Source: an uncultured Clostridia bacterium
GTDB taxonomy: Bacteria; Bacillota; Clostridia; Christensenellales; Borkfalkiaceae
Reading direction: 5' to 3'
Assembly: GCA_947629575.1 (NCBI GenBank)
Contig: CANREF010000017.1
Span: forward strand, 1 to 36,517
DNA length: 36,517 bases
The translations under genes and the position numbers were made by a program. Shown here piece after piece: positions 15,932 to 24,226 of this stretch; position 1 is the first letter of the stretch, and every line of letters starts with the position of its first letter. The notes beneath the pieces were generated by a model. That model was not told where the DNA came from. It did not search any database and was given only the letters and a program-made list of their open reading frames with translations.

Positions 15932-15935
15932 AATC

Positions 15936-16976
15936 ATGATCACGATCGCAAAATTCGGAACAACCAAGGACGGGCGGGAGGTGCTCGCCTTCACCTTAAA
16001 GGACGGAAAGCGTCAGGCAACGGTGCTCAATTTGGGGGGAACGTTGCAGAGCGTTGTCGTTCCCGACAGAGCGGGCGCTCCCACGGATGTATTGCTCGGC
16101 TATCCCGACGTAAAGGGGTATGAGGAGAACGGCGGCTATCTCGGGGCGCTCATCGGCAGGTTCGGCAACCGCATCGAAAAGGGGAAACTCACCATAGACG
16201 GCACGACCTATGACCTGTATTGCAACGACCGCGGAAATCATCTTCACGGCGGGAAGGAGGGCTTCGACAAGAAGATCTGGAAGCACGAGATCGTAGAGGA
16301 TGAACTTCTTCTCTCCTACGAGAGCGCGGACGGCGAGGAGAACTATCCCGGGAATCTCAAAGTCGTGGTGACCTATACCTTCCGCGGCGGCGAATTGCGC
16401 ATCCATTACCATGCCGTCTCCGACAAAAAGACGGCGGTCAATCTCACCAATCATGCCTACTTCAATCTGAGCGGTGAGGGGAGCGGAAGCGCGCTCGGCA
16501 ATATCCTCACCCTCGACAGCGACTTCATCGTTCCCACCGATGAAACTCTCATTCCGCACGGCGGTTTCCGTTCGGTGGAGGGCACTCCCTTCGACTTCCG
16601 TTCCCCCAAGGAGATCGGCGCGGACATCGCCAAAGAGGATGAAGACCTTGGGAAGGGGAACGGCTACGATCATTGCTACCTGCTCAAAAACGGGTGCGGG
16701 AAATATGCGGAATACGGCAGAGTGACGAGCCCCGCAACGGGCATCGTCATGCGGTGCTTCACCGATATGCCCGCCGTACAGTTCTATGCGGGCAACGGGC
16801 TCGACCAGAAGGGCAAGACCGCCGTTTACGGCGCGCACGCGGGATTCTGCCTCGAGACGCAGGCGATCCCGAACAACGTCAATGTCCCCGAATACGCGGA
16901 AAAGGGCGCTTCCATTCTCGAAGCCGGGAAGGTCTATTCCTTCACCGCCGCCTACCGCTTCGAAGTCGAAAAATGA
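15936..16976 (+). CDS. galM: Aldose 1-epimerase (galactose mutarotase)
   Basis: Interconverts alpha and beta anomers of hexoses such as galactose and glucose in the cytoplasm, feeding the Leloir pathway. The 346-aa protein shows the family landmarks: NRGNHLHGGKEGFDKKIW, NHAYFNLSGEGSG with a catalytic-type His, the DSDFIVPTDETLIPHG stretch, and CLETQAIPN with the general-base Glu. Length is typical. The ATG at 15936 follows AAAGGAG by 9 bases, and the ribosome binding site lies in the end of the 38-aa ORF. A terminator hairpin follows at 16994-17022. No other galactose genes are nearby. Confidence 0.93.
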   Translation: MITIAKFGTTKDGREVLAFTLKDGKRQATVLNLGGTLQSVVVPDRAGAPTDVLLGYPDVKGYEENGGYLGALIGRFGNRIEKGKLTIDGTTYDLYCNDRGNHLHGGKEGFDKKIWKHEIVEDELLLSYESADGEENYPGNLKVVVTYTFRGGELRIHYHAVSDKKTAVNLTNHAYFNLSGEGSGSALGNILTLDSDFIVPTDETLIPHGGFRSVEGTPFDFRSPKEIGADIAKEDEDLGKGNGYDHCYLLKNGCGKYAEYGRVTSPATGIVMRCFTDMPAVQFYAGNGLDQKGKTAVYGAHAGFCLETQAIPNNVNVPEYAEKGASILEAGKVYSFTAAYRFEVEK

Positions 16977-16993
16977 TCGGATCTTAAATCGCA

Positions 16994-17022
16994 GGCCACC
17001 GGCGTTTGTCGGTGGCCGTTTT
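16994..17022 (+). terminator. Terminator after galM
   Basis: Arms GGCCACCG (16994-17001) and CGGTGGCC (17010-17017) are followed by GTTTTC. It lies 18 bases after the galM stop. Confidence 0.75.
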
Positions 17023-17106
17023 CATAGAGGAGAGGGAACACCCGCAAGGATAAGCTGCATAGGATGGAGTGACTGTACCGCGGAAAAACTTACGGGGGTA
17101 ATACAA

Positions 17107-17880
17107 ATGCAGTGGTTCGTCGATATCAGTCCTGTTTTGCAGGCATTCCTGCTCTCCCTTTTCATGTATCTCATGACGGCGCTCGGTGCGTCCTGCGTCT
17201 TTTTCTCCAAACGGGTGCACGAAAACGCGCTCACTCTGTTCAACGGCTTTGCCGCGGGGATCATGATCGCCGCGAGTTTTTTCTCCCTCCTTCTGCCCGC
17301 GATAGAATACCGAACGAAGCTCCCGACGTTTGTGACCGTGACCCTCGGTTTCCTGCTCGGCGGGGCGTTCATCCTCCTTTCCGACGTCGCGCTCTCCCGC
17401 TCCGATCGGCTCTTCCGCCGCCTCGGGGACAAAAAGTGCGCCCTTCTGTATTTTGCGGTCACCCTTCACAATATTCCCGAGGGCATGGCGGTGGGGGTCG
17501 CCTTTGCGCAGGCGGCGGGAATGGGGGCGGGCGTGCTCTCCGCCGTACTGCTCGGCGTCGGGATCGCCGTGCAGAATTTCCCCGAGGGGATGTGCGTCGC
17601 CTTTCCCCTGCGGGCAAAGGGGATGCGCCCATGGAAGAGCTTCCTCTTTTCGCAGGGCTCGGGCGCGGTGGAGATCCCCGCCTGCGTGCTCGGCGCGGTC
17701 GCCGCCACCTTCATCGTGGGGCTCATGCCGTGGGCGCTCGCCTTCTCCGCGGGCGCGATGATCGCCGTCGTCTGCTCCGAGCTCATTCCCGAGTGTTTTG
17801 AAAAAAACAAGACGCTCGCAAGTATCGGCGTCATCCTCGGCTTCTGCGTGATGATGCTCCTCGATGTCGCGCTCGGATGA
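17107..17880 (+). CDS. zupT: ZIP-family metal transporter
   Basis: A membrane transporter importing divalent metal ions such as Zn2+, Fe2+ or Mn2+ (257 aa, about eight helices). The metal-site motifs are HNIPEGMAVG (His121, Asn122, Glu125) in TM4 and QNFPEGM (Asn157, Glu160) in TM5, as in ZupT/GufA-type ZIP proteins. The ATG follows a GGGGG tract with 7 bases between. It stands alone between the galM terminator and the SDR gene; the gap to the next start is 36 bases. The metal is not predictable from the sequence, and the symbol reflects the bacterial ZIP subfamily. Confidence 0.88.
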   Translation: MQWFVDISPVLQAFLLSLFMYLMTALGASCVFFSKRVHENALTLFNGFAAGIMIAASFFSLLLPAIEYRTKLPTFVTVTLGFLLGGAFILLSDVALSRSDRLFRRLGDKKCALLYFAVTLHNIPEGMAVGVAFAQAAGMGAGVLSAVLLGVGIAVQNFPEGMCVAFPLRAKGMRPWKSFLFSQGSGAVEIPACVLGAVAATFIVGLMPWALAFSAGAMIAVVCSELIPECFEKNKTLASIGVILGFCVMMLLDVALG

Positions 17881-17887
17881 GTATAAT

Positions 17888-17908
17888 TTTTGCATACGTT
17901 GTGCAAAA
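17888..17908. promoter_or_regulatory. Palindrome just before the SDR gene (possible operator)
   Basis: Arms TTTTGCA (17888-17894) and TGCAAAA (17902-17908) are perfect inverted repeats with a 7-base spacer, ending 8 bases before the ATG at 17917. A TATAAT at 17882-17887 abuts it. A regulator bound here would cover the promoter and start region. Confidence 0.35.
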
Positions 17909-17916
17909 TTTATGAC

Positions 17917-18771
17917 ATGGAAGAGAAAACAACCGAGACTGTACAAACCCGCGCAGAGGAAAAAACGCGCCCTGTTTCCCGCAAGACGGCGGTCATCGTC
18001 GGCGCCTCTTCGGGCATCGGCAGAGAGACCGCGCTCAAACTCAATGCGCGCGGATACCGCGTCTATAATATTTCCCGCACCCCCTTCAAGGGGGAACGGG
18101 TGCATTCCCTCACCGCGGACGCGGCGCAGGAAGGGGAGATCGAGAAGGCGATCGGGGAGATCGGCGAAGAGCTCGGCGGATTCGATCTCTTGGTCTATTC
18201 GGCGGGATTTTCCATGGCAGCGCCCGTGGAACTTGCCAAGAGCGGGGACTATCGCTATCTGTTCGAGGTGAACTACTTCGGCGCGATCGAGGCGATCAGA
18301 GGCGCATTGCCCTATCTCAAAAAGCGGGGCGGAAGGATCGTGCTCGTCGGCTCGCTCGGAGGCGACGTTCCCATTCCCTTCGACGGGTTCTATTCCTCCT
18401 CCAAGGCGGCGCTTGCGATGCTCGCGCGGGAAGCGGATCTCGAACTCCGTCCCCAGGGGGTGCGGGTGAGCGCGCTGCTGCCCGGGGGGACTTCCACCGA
18501 TTTTACCTATAACCGCCGCGTATACAGCGAAGAGGAGAGCAAGAGCTATTCGCATTCGGTAAAGAAGGCTTCCGCCGCGCTTGCGAATATGGAACAGGGT
18601 GGGATGTCGCCCTCGCTCGTCGCGGATACGATCATCCGTCTTGCCGAAAAGCGCAATCCGCCCACCGTCAGCGCCTCGGGAGGGAAGAACAACTTCCTGC
18701 GCTATCTCAATAAGATGCTGCCCGAACGGGTCACGGATTACTTCGTGCGGAAAAAATTTAATCAAAGATGA
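17917..18771 (+). CDS. SDR-family NAD(P)-dependent oxidoreductase
   Basis: A classical short-chain dehydrogenase/reductase of 284 aa. The cofactor loop is VGASSGIGR (Gly29, Gly33, Gly35), followed by YSAGFS in place of the usual NAG. The catalytic set is Ser146 in VGSLGG, Tyr159 and Lys163 in YSSSK, then LLPGGTSTDF. The N-terminal ~25 residues before the Rossmann fold are charged and not conserved. The substrate is unknown; bacterial relatives range from ketoreductases to uncharacterised enzymes. The ATG at 17917 is chosen because it heads the charged leader; an in-frame TTG at 17890 would overlap the palindrome. The ribosome binding site is weak. Confidence 0.85.
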   Translation: MEEKTTETVQTRAEEKTRPVSRKTAVIVGASSGIGRETALKLNARGYRVYNISRTPFKGERVHSLTADAAQEGEIEKAIGEIGEELGGFDLLVYSAGFSMAAPVELAKSGDYRYLFEVNYFGAIEAIRGALPYLKKRGGRIVLVGSLGGDVPIPFDGFYSSSKAALAMLAREADLELRPQGVRVSALLPGGTSTDFTYNRRVYSEEESKSYSHSVKKASAALANMEQGGMSPSLVADTIIRLAEKRNPPTVSASGGKNNFLRYLNKMLPERVTDYFVRKKFNQR

Positions 18772-18799
18772 GTGGGAGTCGGCTTCTCCCGTGCCCAAG

Positions 18800-18933
18800 C
18801 GTCATGCTGAGCAGGGAGAGCAATTACGCAGTCCGACAATGCTCTCCCCGAAGCATCTAATATCCCCGCGAGATTCTTCGAGGACAGCTCTCGGTTTTCA
18901 TGTAACATTCCCGCTCAGAATGACGCGGGGGAA
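18800..18933 (-). repeat. GTCATxCTGAGC-bounded repeat, inverted relative to 22624
   Basis: The ends GTCATGCTGAGC and GCTCAGAATGAC form terminal inverted repeats. The inside holds GCAGTCCGACAATGCTCTCC then CCGAAGCATCT, the reverse complement of the units at 22741-22800. The rest of the 18772-19035 gap shows no gene. Confidence 0.6.
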
Positions 18934-19035
18934 CTTCCCACCAACCCGCTACCGCGGGGCGGGTGAAAAAAGAAATGTGCGAAACCCAACGTAAATTCCG
19001 CACAAAAATTGCAGAGACATTTCCCCTTCATCCGC

Positions 19036-19065
19036 TTGACGGGCGAGGGGGAAATTTGTTATAAT
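19036..19065 (+). promoter_or_regulatory. Promoter of the purine cluster
   Basis: TTGACG (19036-19041) and TATAAT (19060-19065) are separated by 18 bases, about 130 bases upstream of purE. The next base positions place the transcript start at about 19072. Confidence 0.8.
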
Positions 19066-19071
19066 GGTATC

Positions 19072-19140
19072 ATGAATCGGGCAAGCGTTGCTTCCCGCGG
19101 CAAGCGGGGAGGAAAAATCCATTTGTTTGTTCAAGGCTAA
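19072..19140 (+). CDS. Putative leaderless 22-aa leader ORF before purE
   Basis: An ATG stands exactly six bases after the -10 box, so the transcript would begin at the start codon. The frame encodes MNRASVASRGKRGGKIHLFV followed by QG and ends at 19140, directly before the attenuator-like hairpin. There is no ribosome binding site. It may be a leader peptide, or the leader RNA may act by structure only (a hairpin GGGcAAGC / GCTTCCC lies at 19079-19096). Confidence 0.25.
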   Translation: MNRASVASRGKRGGKIHLFVQG

Positions 19141-19182
19141 GAGCAGTTTTTTTCGCGTAGAAAAAACTGCTCTCTTGATTTT
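19141..19182 (+). terminator. Attenuator-like terminator in the pur leader
   Basis: GAGCAGTTTTTT pairs with AAAAAACTGCTC across a short loop, followed by TCTTGATTTTT. It lies between the promoter and purE, so transcripts must read through it to reach the genes. This implies regulated termination. No known purine, ZTP or PRPP riboswitch consensus was recognised upstream. Confidence 0.6.
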
Positions 19183-19194
19183 TCGGGGTGAAAG

Positions 19195-19689
19195 ATGAAA
19201 AAAGTTGCCGTCATTATGGGGAGCGATTCCGATCTTCCCGTCGTTGAAAAGGTCTTCGGGGTGCTCGGGGAATTGGGCATTCCGTTCGAAACGCACGTGT
19301 TTTCCGCACACAGGACGCCCGCCGAGGCGAAGGAATTTGCGGAGAGCGCTCAGGAGCGCGGGTTCGGCGTCATTATCTGCGCCGCGGGCATGGCGGCGCA
19401 CCTTGCGGGTGCGTTCGCCGCAAATACCGTTCTGCCCGTCATCGGCATTCCCATCAAGAGCGGCGGGCTCGGCGGATTGGACGCCCTTCTTTCCACGGTG
19501 ATGATGCCCTCGGGGATCCCCGTCGCGACCGTTGCGATAGACGGCGCAAAGAACGCCGCCTATCTCGCCGCCGAGATCTTGGCGGTGGGGGATACGTCCC
19601 TTCGGGACAAGCTCCTCGCTTCGCGCAAAAAAGCGTCGGAAGAGGTCCTCGCCAAGGATAAAAAGATCTCGAAAACCTACACCGAATAA
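19195..19689 (+). CDS. purE: N5-carboxyaminoimidazole ribonucleotide mutase PurE
   Basis: Converts N5-CAIR to CAIR in de novo purine synthesis (class I), or carboxylates AIR directly with CO2 (class II). The 164-aa protein has [16 protein letters not shown] and AGMAAHLAG, which fit class I better. The usual P in AAHLPG is A here. No purK is present in the window, so its CAIR precursor must come from a distant purK or from bicarbonate and AIR. It is the first gene of the pur cluster, 13 bases after the attenuator. The ribosome binding site GGGGTG is modest. Confidence 0.95.
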   Translation: MKKVAVIMGSDSDLPVVEKVFGVLGELGIPFETHVFSAHRTPAEAKEFAESAQERGFGVIICAAGMAAHLAGAFAANTVLPVIGIPIKSGGLGGLDALLSTVMMPSGIPVATVAIDGAKNAAYLAAEILAVGDTSLRDKLLASRKKASEEVLAKDKKISKTYTE

Positions 19690-19727
19690 CCGCAAGGGAT
19701 GCCGTAGGGGAGAAACGACGCGCCCGA

Positions 19728-19786
19728 CCTGCCCCCTTTTAGGGGGCGGGTGGCATGGCGTAGCCATGACAGGTGGGGGTGAATTT
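19728..19786 (-). repeat. CCCCCTTTTAGGGGG and ATGGCGTAGCCAT palindromes
   Basis: Part of the second repeat family: palindrome CCCCCTTTTAGGGGG, then the hairpin GGCATGG-CGTA-GCCATGAC and AGGTGGGGG. An inverted near-copy lies at 32716-32771. With the element at 19787-19986 it fills the purE-purC gap. Confidence 0.6.
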
Positions 19787-19986
19787 CCCCAAATCTGCGC
19801 GTTGGAAAACCACGTTTTTCCATAAGCGCACACAATTTGCCGCACTCTTACGGCTTTTCGTTTTTACGAAGCAGTTATCGGGCGGGCAGATAGTAACTAC
19901 GAAGCAAACAACTTAACCCCTCGCACATTTCTTTTCGCAGTTCCCGCGCGCTTGCGCAAAGGGAACAAGCAAAGAAATGTGCGAAA
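19787..19986 (-). repeat. Three-hairpin modular element, copy 3
   Basis: Read on the minus strand: hairpin 1 CGCACATTTCTTT / AAAGAAATGTGCG (19971-19983 with 19922-19934), GAGG, a linker with GTTTGCTTCGTA and CTGCCCGCCCGATAACTG, hairpin 2 GCCGTA-AGAG-TGCGGC, AAATTGTGTGCGC, hairpin 3 TGGAAAA / TTTTCCA, and the end GCGCAGATTTGGGG. On the plus strand hairpin 1 lies immediately before the purC ribosome binding site. Confidence 0.8.
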
Positions 19987-20012
19987 TAAATACAAATAGA
20001 AGGAGTAACAGT

Positions 20013-20723
20013 ATGGAAAAAAAGGAACAGCTCTATGAAGGCAAGGCAAAGAAAGTGTTTGCGACGGCGGACGAAGATCTCTGCATCGTCTCCTACAAGG
20101 ACGACGCGACCGCGTTCAACGGGCTCAAAAAGGGCACGATCGCGGGGAAGGGGGTCGTCAATAACCGTATGTCCAATATGCTCATGCAGCTTCTCGAAAA
20201 GAGGGGCGTGCCCACGCACTTCGTAGAGGAACTGAACGAGCGCGACACCCTTGTAAAAAAAGTGAAGATCGTTCCCCTCGAAGTCATCATCCGCAATGTC
20301 TCGGCGGGGTCTTTTGCCAAGCGTTACGGCGTTCCCGAGGGGATCGTGTTCGACGAGCCCACCATCGAATTCTCCTATAAGTGCGACGCGCTCGACGATC
20401 CTCTGCTCAATTCCTATCACGCGCTCGCCTTGAAATTGGCGACGAAAGAGGAGATCGAGACGATCAAAAATTATGCGTTCAAGGTCAATGAAGTCCTCAA
20501 AGAGTACTTTCTCCGTCTCGGCGTGCGGCTCATCGACTTCAAACTTGAGTTCGGGCGGCTGCCCGACGGCACGATCGTACTCGCCGACGAGATCTCTCCC
20601 GACACCTGCCGTTTCTGGGACGCGGCGACGGGCGAAAAGCTCGACAAGGACCGCTTCCGCCGCGACATGGGCGGCGTGGAGGACGCTTACAGAGAGATCT
20701 TCAAACGGGTAACGGGAGAATAG
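20013..20723 (+). CDS. purC: SAICAR synthetase PurC
   Basis: Joins CAIR and aspartate with ATP to form SAICAR. The 236-aa length is that of the compact bacterial enzyme. The start [10 protein letters not shown], the segment [28 protein letters not shown] and [10 protein letters not shown] are the family signatures. The ATG at 20013 is preceded by AGAAGGAG; longer frames run into the repeat. The product of PurE is its substrate. The following 90-base gap carries a short CCCCCTTCTTAGAGGGGG palindrome (20762-20780). Confidence 0.96.
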   Translation: MEKKEQLYEGKAKKVFATADEDLCIVSYKDDATAFNGLKKGTIAGKGVVNNRMSNMLMQLLEKRGVPTHFVEELNERDTLVKKVKIVPLEVIIRNVSAGSFAKRYGVPEGIVFDEPTIEFSYKCDALDDPLLNSYHALALKLATKEEIETIKNYAFKVNEVLKEYFLRLGVRLIDFKLEFGRLPDGTIVLADEISPDTCRFWDAATGEKLDKDRFRRDMGGVEDAYREIFKRVTGE

Positions 20724-20744
20724 GGAAAGACGTCTTGGAACAAT

Positions 20745-20785
20745 AAGAACACCACCACCTTCCCCCTTCTTAGAGGGGGCAAGGC
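20745..20785. repeat. CACCAC + palindrome repeat before purF
   Basis: CACCACCACC is followed by the imperfect palindrome CCCCCTTCTTAGAGGGGG. It is a short member of the second repeat family. Confidence 0.55.
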
Positions 20786-20813
20786 AAGAGGGGCGATCAT
20801 CAGGAGGCGATCT

Positions 20814-22259
20814 ATGTTTGAAATTCACGAAGAGTGCGGGGTGTTCGGCATCTTTGCCCCGCAGAAACAGGACGTTGCGTCCACCGCATATTACGCTCTC
20901 TTTGCGCTTCAGCACCGCGGACAGGAATCGGCGGGCATCGTCGTCAACGACGACGGCGTGTTCCGGACCTATAAGGACGCGGGGCTCGTCAACGATGTTT
21001 TTTCCGCGGAAGTGCTCAAAAAGCTCGGAGAGGGGAACATGGCGATCGGGCATGTGCGCTACTCCACGACGGGCAGCGGCGGCAGGGAAAATGCCCAACC
21101 GATCGTCGTCAACCACTTAAAGGGGAACATGGCGCTCGCGCACAACGGAAACCTCGTCAATGCCTCCGAACTGCGGGACGAGCTCGAAAACGACGGCAGT
21201 ATCTTCCATTCGACGTCGGACAGCGAGGTCATCTCCTATATCATCACCAAGGAGCGCGTAAAGCGCAATTCCATAGAGGAAGCGGTGCTCGCCGCCATGG
21301 ACAGGCTCAAAGGCGCCTATTCCTTCCTCGTCATGTCGCCGAGCAAACTCATTGCCGCACGCGACCCTCTCGGCTTTCACCCTCTCTGTTTCGGACAGCG
21401 GGAAGACGGGGCGTATGTCGTCGCCTCCGAGAGCTGCGCCCTCGATTCGGTGGGCGCGAGCCTCGTCCGCGAGCTTGACCCGGGCGAGATGCTCGTCTTT
21501 ACCAAGGACGGTATTTTCTTCGACCGTTCCCACTGCGGACGGGAAAAACATCTGTGCGTGTTTGAATATCTCTACATCGCCCGCCCCGATTCGGTCATCG
21601 AGGGGTGCTCGGTCCATGAAGCGCGCAAGCAGGCGGGACGTTTCCTTGCGGGGCAGTACAAGATCGACGCGGACATCGTGGTCGGCGTGCCCGATTCGGG
21701 ACTGGACGCCGCCTACGGGTATGCCGAGGCTTCGGGCATTCCTTACGGGATCGGCTTCATCAAGAACAAGTACATCGGCAGGACGTTCATCGCTCCCGTG
21801 CAGGCCGCCCGCGAAGATCGGGTGCGCATCAAACTGAACGTCCTGAAATCGGCGATCGCGGGCAAGCGGGTCATCATGGTGGATGATTCCATCGTTCGCG
21901 GGACGACATGCGCCCGCATCGTGCATATGCTTCGGAATGCAGGCGCGCGGGAAGTGCACGTTCTCTCGTCTGCCCCCGCGTTCCTCAATCCCTGTTATTA
22001 CGGGACGGATATCGATTCCCGCGAGAATCTCATTGCCTGTCATCATACGGCGGACGAGATCGCGAAGATCATCGGCGCGGACAGCGTGGGGTATCTCGAT
22101 CTTTCCAAAGTCGCCTACCTCACGGGCGGCGACGGCACGGGCTTCTGCACGGCGTGTTTCGACGGGAACTATCCCACCGAAGAGCCCAAACAGAGCGCAA
22201 AGAGCCGCTTCGAACGCTGGGAGAGACCCATCAGCGAAAATCCGAAATACAGGAAATAG
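20814..22259 (+). CDS. purF: Amidophosphoribosyltransferase PurF (Fe-S type)
   Basis: Committed step of purine synthesis: PRPP plus glutamine to phosphoribosylamine. The 481-aa protein has the N-terminal nucleophile Cys8 (MFEIHEEC), so a 7-residue propeptide must be removed. The glutaminase domain has RYSTTGSGG and HNGNLVNA, and the PRTase loop is VIMVDDSIVRGTT. Four Cys at 248, 409, 445 and 448 (HLCVFEY, LIACHH, FCTAC) match the positions of the [4Fe-4S] ligands of the Bacillus-type enzyme, so this is the oxygen-labile form. The start follows AGGAGG by 7 bases. The enzyme is feedback-inhibited by AMP/GMP in characterised relatives. Confidence 0.97.
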   Translation: MFEIHEECGVFGIFAPQKQDVASTAYYALFALQHRGQESAGIVVNDDGVFRTYKDAGLVNDVFSAEVLKKLGEGNMAIGHVRYSTTGSGGRENAQPIVVNHLKGNMALAHNGNLVNASELRDELENDGSIFHSTSDSEVISYIITKERVKRNSIEEAVLAAMDRLKGAYSFLVMSPSKLIAARDPLGFHPLCFGQREDGAYVVASESCALDSVGASLVRELDPGEMLVFTKDGIFFDRSHCGREKHLCVFEYLYIARPDSVIEGCSVHEARKQAGRFLAGQYKIDADIVVGVPDSGLDAAYGYAEASGIPYGIGFIKNKYIGRTFIAPVQAAREDRVRIKLNVLKSAIAGKRVIMVDDSIVRGTTCARIVHMLRNAGAREVHVLSSAPAFLNPCYYGTDIDSRENLIACHHTADEIAKIIGADSVGYLDLSKVAYLTGGDGTGFCTACFDGNYPTEEPKQSAKSRFERWERPISENPKYRK

Positions 22260-22260
22260 G

Positions 22261-22498
22261 TTCACGCGTTTCTTTGCTCCTTCCCCCCTTGCCCACCCCT
22301 TGAGGGGTGGGTGTCACGCGCAAAGCGCGCGACGGAAGGGGTGTCAGTCGAAAAGAAACGCCGTGAGGAAACCTTCCTCCTGCATCAACAGAGTATTCCT
22401 CTCGGGCGCTTGGCTTGGACAATAAGCCGTAAGAGTGCGGCAAATTGTGTGCGCTTATGGAAAAGTGTGATTTTCCAACGCGCAGATTTTGGGGAAGC
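22261..22498 (+). repeat. Three-hairpin modular element, copy 4
   Basis: Hairpin 1 arms are CACGCGTTTCTTT (22263-22275) and AAAGAAACGCCGTG (22352-22365). Its loop contains a member of the second repeat family (CACCCCTTGAGGGGTG, then the hairpin CACGCGCAAAGCGCGCG). The linker differs from copy 3 (ACCTTCCTCCTGCATCAAC). Hairpin 2 is GCCGTA / TGCGGC (22426-22441), then AAATTGTG, hairpin 3 GGAAAA / TTTTCC, and the end GCGCAGATTTTGGGG. Confidence 0.8.
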
Positions 22499-22504
22499 TA
22501 AAGG

Positions 22505-22610
22505 GCATTACTATGTCATTTCGACCGAAGTGAGCGTAGCGAACGGAGTGGAGAAATCTTGCCTGCAGCGCAAAAGCGTGGTTTTGCTCGCGGAAAGGAT
22601 TTGAGGGAGC
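22505..22610 (+). repeat. Partial repeats: ATTTCGAC unit and hairpin-3 cassette
   Basis: ATGTCATTTCGACCGAAGTG and following bases to 22560 belong to the TCATTTCGAGC-type family also seen at 36062. At 22566-22592 a complete hairpin-3 cassette, GCGCAAAAGCGTGG then TTTTGCTCGCG, appears without the rest of the element. It is identical to the cassette in copies 2 and 6. Confidence 0.55.
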
Positions 22611-22623
22611 AAAAGTCCCCCCC

Positions 22624-23160
22624 GCGTCATTCTGAGCCGGACATGTGGCATAAAAACCGAGAGACGTCCTCGAAGAATCTCGCGGGGAGGCAAACGCGAT
22701 GAATCCCGAATGGAAGGATCTTTCACCGAAAGAATCCTTTTAGATGCTTCGGGGAGAGCTTTGTCGGACTGCGTACCCACTCGTCACCTCAGCATGACGC
22801 ACAACCAGCCCTTGCCGTTTCCCGCATGCATTCCACATCCAAACGTACCAAGATGCTTCGGGGAGAGCGCCAGCGGACTGCGTATTGACTTTATCGGCTC
22901 AGCATGACGCACAACCAGCCCTTGCCGTTTCCCGCATGCATTCCACATCCAAACGTACCAAGATGCTTCGGGGAGAGCTTAAGCGGACTGCGTATTGACT
23001 TTATCACCTCAGCATGACGCAATGTCACCCATTCGACAGGCTCAGGGTGACGTAAAGAGTACTCCCTCGCGTCATACTGATTGCTTCTCACCTCAGCATG
23101 ACGCAATGTCACCCATTCGACAGGCTCAGGGTGACGTAAAGAGCACTTCCTCGCGTCATC
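22624..23160 (+). repeat. Tandem GTCATxCTGAGC / CAGCATGACGC repeats
   Basis: One full unit runs from GCGTCATTCTGAGC (22624) to CTCAGCATGACGC (22800). Its second part is then tandemly amplified with a period of 110 bases (AGCATGACGC at 22791, 22901 and 23011). Two further copies of CACCTCAGCATGACGC, each with an ATTCGACAGGCTCAGGGTGA unit, follow at 23006 and 23090. No gene is seen in this 537-base stretch between purF and purM. Confidence 0.75.
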
Positions 23161-23187
23161 TGTTACACATCACAAAAAGGAAACATT

Positions 23188-24225
23188 ATGATAAAAGACA
23201 GTTACAGCGAAAGTTACAAAGAGGCGGGGGTGGATATCACTGCTGGGTATCGGTCGGTGGAGCTCATGAAGGGGCATATCCGCCGCACGCTCACCGAAGG
23301 GCTCGAAAACGTCGGAGATTTCGGCGGGCTCTTCCCCTTGGATACGTCGGGGATGAAAGACCCCGTGCTCGTCTCGGGAACGGACGGCGTGGGCACCAAG
23401 CTCCGCCTCGCCATTCTCATGGGCAAGCATGACACGATCGGCATCGACTGTGTGGCGATGTGTGTGAACGACGTCATTTGCTGCGGAGCAAAGCCGCTCT
23501 TTTTCCTCGACTATATCGCCTGCGGGAAGAACGTGCCCGAGAAGATCGCAGCGATCGTGGGCGGCGTTGCCGAGGGCTGCGTGCAGGCGGGCTGCGCTCT
23601 CATCGGCGGGGAGACCGCCGAGCACCCCGGGACGATGCCTGAAGAGGATTACGATCTTGCGGGCTTCACGGTGGGCGTTGCAGACAGGGGCAAACTCATC
23701 GACAAAAACCGCATCGCGGCGGGCGATCTCATGCTCGCGCTCCCCTCGAGCGGGGTGCACAGCAACGGGTTTTCCCTCGTGAGGAAGGTGTTCGACGTCG
23801 AGCACTGCGATCTGAACGTCCCCGTGGAGGAATTGGGCGGAAGGGCGCTCGGCGAAGTCCTGCTCGCGCCCACTAAGATCTACGTAAAGCCCGTTCTCGC
23901 CCTTCTCAAACAGGTGCAAGTGAAGGGGATCTCCCACATCACGGGCGGCGGTTTCTACGAAAACATGCCCCGCTCCCTCCCGAAGGGAATGGGCGTGCGG
24001 ATCGAAAGAAAGAACGTTCGCGTCCCCGCGATCTTCTCCCTCATCCAAGAGCGGGGGAACATCTCCGGACATGACATGTTCAACACCTTCAATATGGGGG
24101 TGGGAATGAGCATTGTCGTCGCCCGCGAGGATGCGGAAAAGGCGATTGCCGTTCTCCGCGACCACGGCGAGGACGCTTATATTTTGGGTGAGGTCGTGAA
24201 AGGCGGGGGCGTGGAGATAGTGTGA
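23188..24225 (+). CDS. purM: Phosphoribosylformylglycinamidine cyclo-ligase PurM
   Basis: Closes the imidazole ring, FGAM plus ATP to AIR. The 345-aa protein begins SYSESYKEAGVDITAGY and carries VSGTDGVGTKLRLA, the Asp-rich ATP/Mg2+ region VNDVICCGAKPLFFLDY, IGGETAEHPG, and the C-terminal ITGGGFYENMPR and FNMGVGM. Length is normal. The start is supported by AAAGGA 9 bases upstream, although it follows nearly 930 bases of repeats. purN starts one base after its stop. Confidence 0.97.
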   Translation: MIKDSYSESYKEAGVDITAGYRSVELMKGHIRRTLTEGLENVGDFGGLFPLDTSGMKDPVLVSGTDGVGTKLRLAILMGKHDTIGIDCVAMCVNDVICCGAKPLFFLDYIACGKNVPEKIAAIVGGVAEGCVQAGCALIGGETAEHPGTMPEEDYDLAGFTVGVADRGKLIDKNRIAAGDLMLALPSSGVHSNGFSLVRKVFDVEHCDLNVPVEELGGRALGEVLLAPTKIYVKPVLALLKQVQVKGISHITGGGFYENMPRSLPKGMGVRIERKNVRVPAIFSLIQERGNISGHDMFNTFNMGVGMSIVVAREDAEKAIAVLRDHGEDAYILGEVVKGGGVEIV

Positions 24226-24226
24226 C

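Noticed and set aside
16984..18798. 604-codon minus-strand ORF
   Set aside because: It is antisense to the ZIP and SDR genes, which have clear family motifs; the long antisense frame follows from high G+C codon use.
19072..19194. Guanine, ZTP or PRPP riboswitch upstream of purE
   Set aside because: None of the conserved core sequences was found; only hairpins and a terminator-like stem are visible.
22741..23160. CRISPR array
   Set aside because: The repeats are long (110 bases), include the would-be spacers, and match a dispersed repeat at 18800; no cas genes are near.
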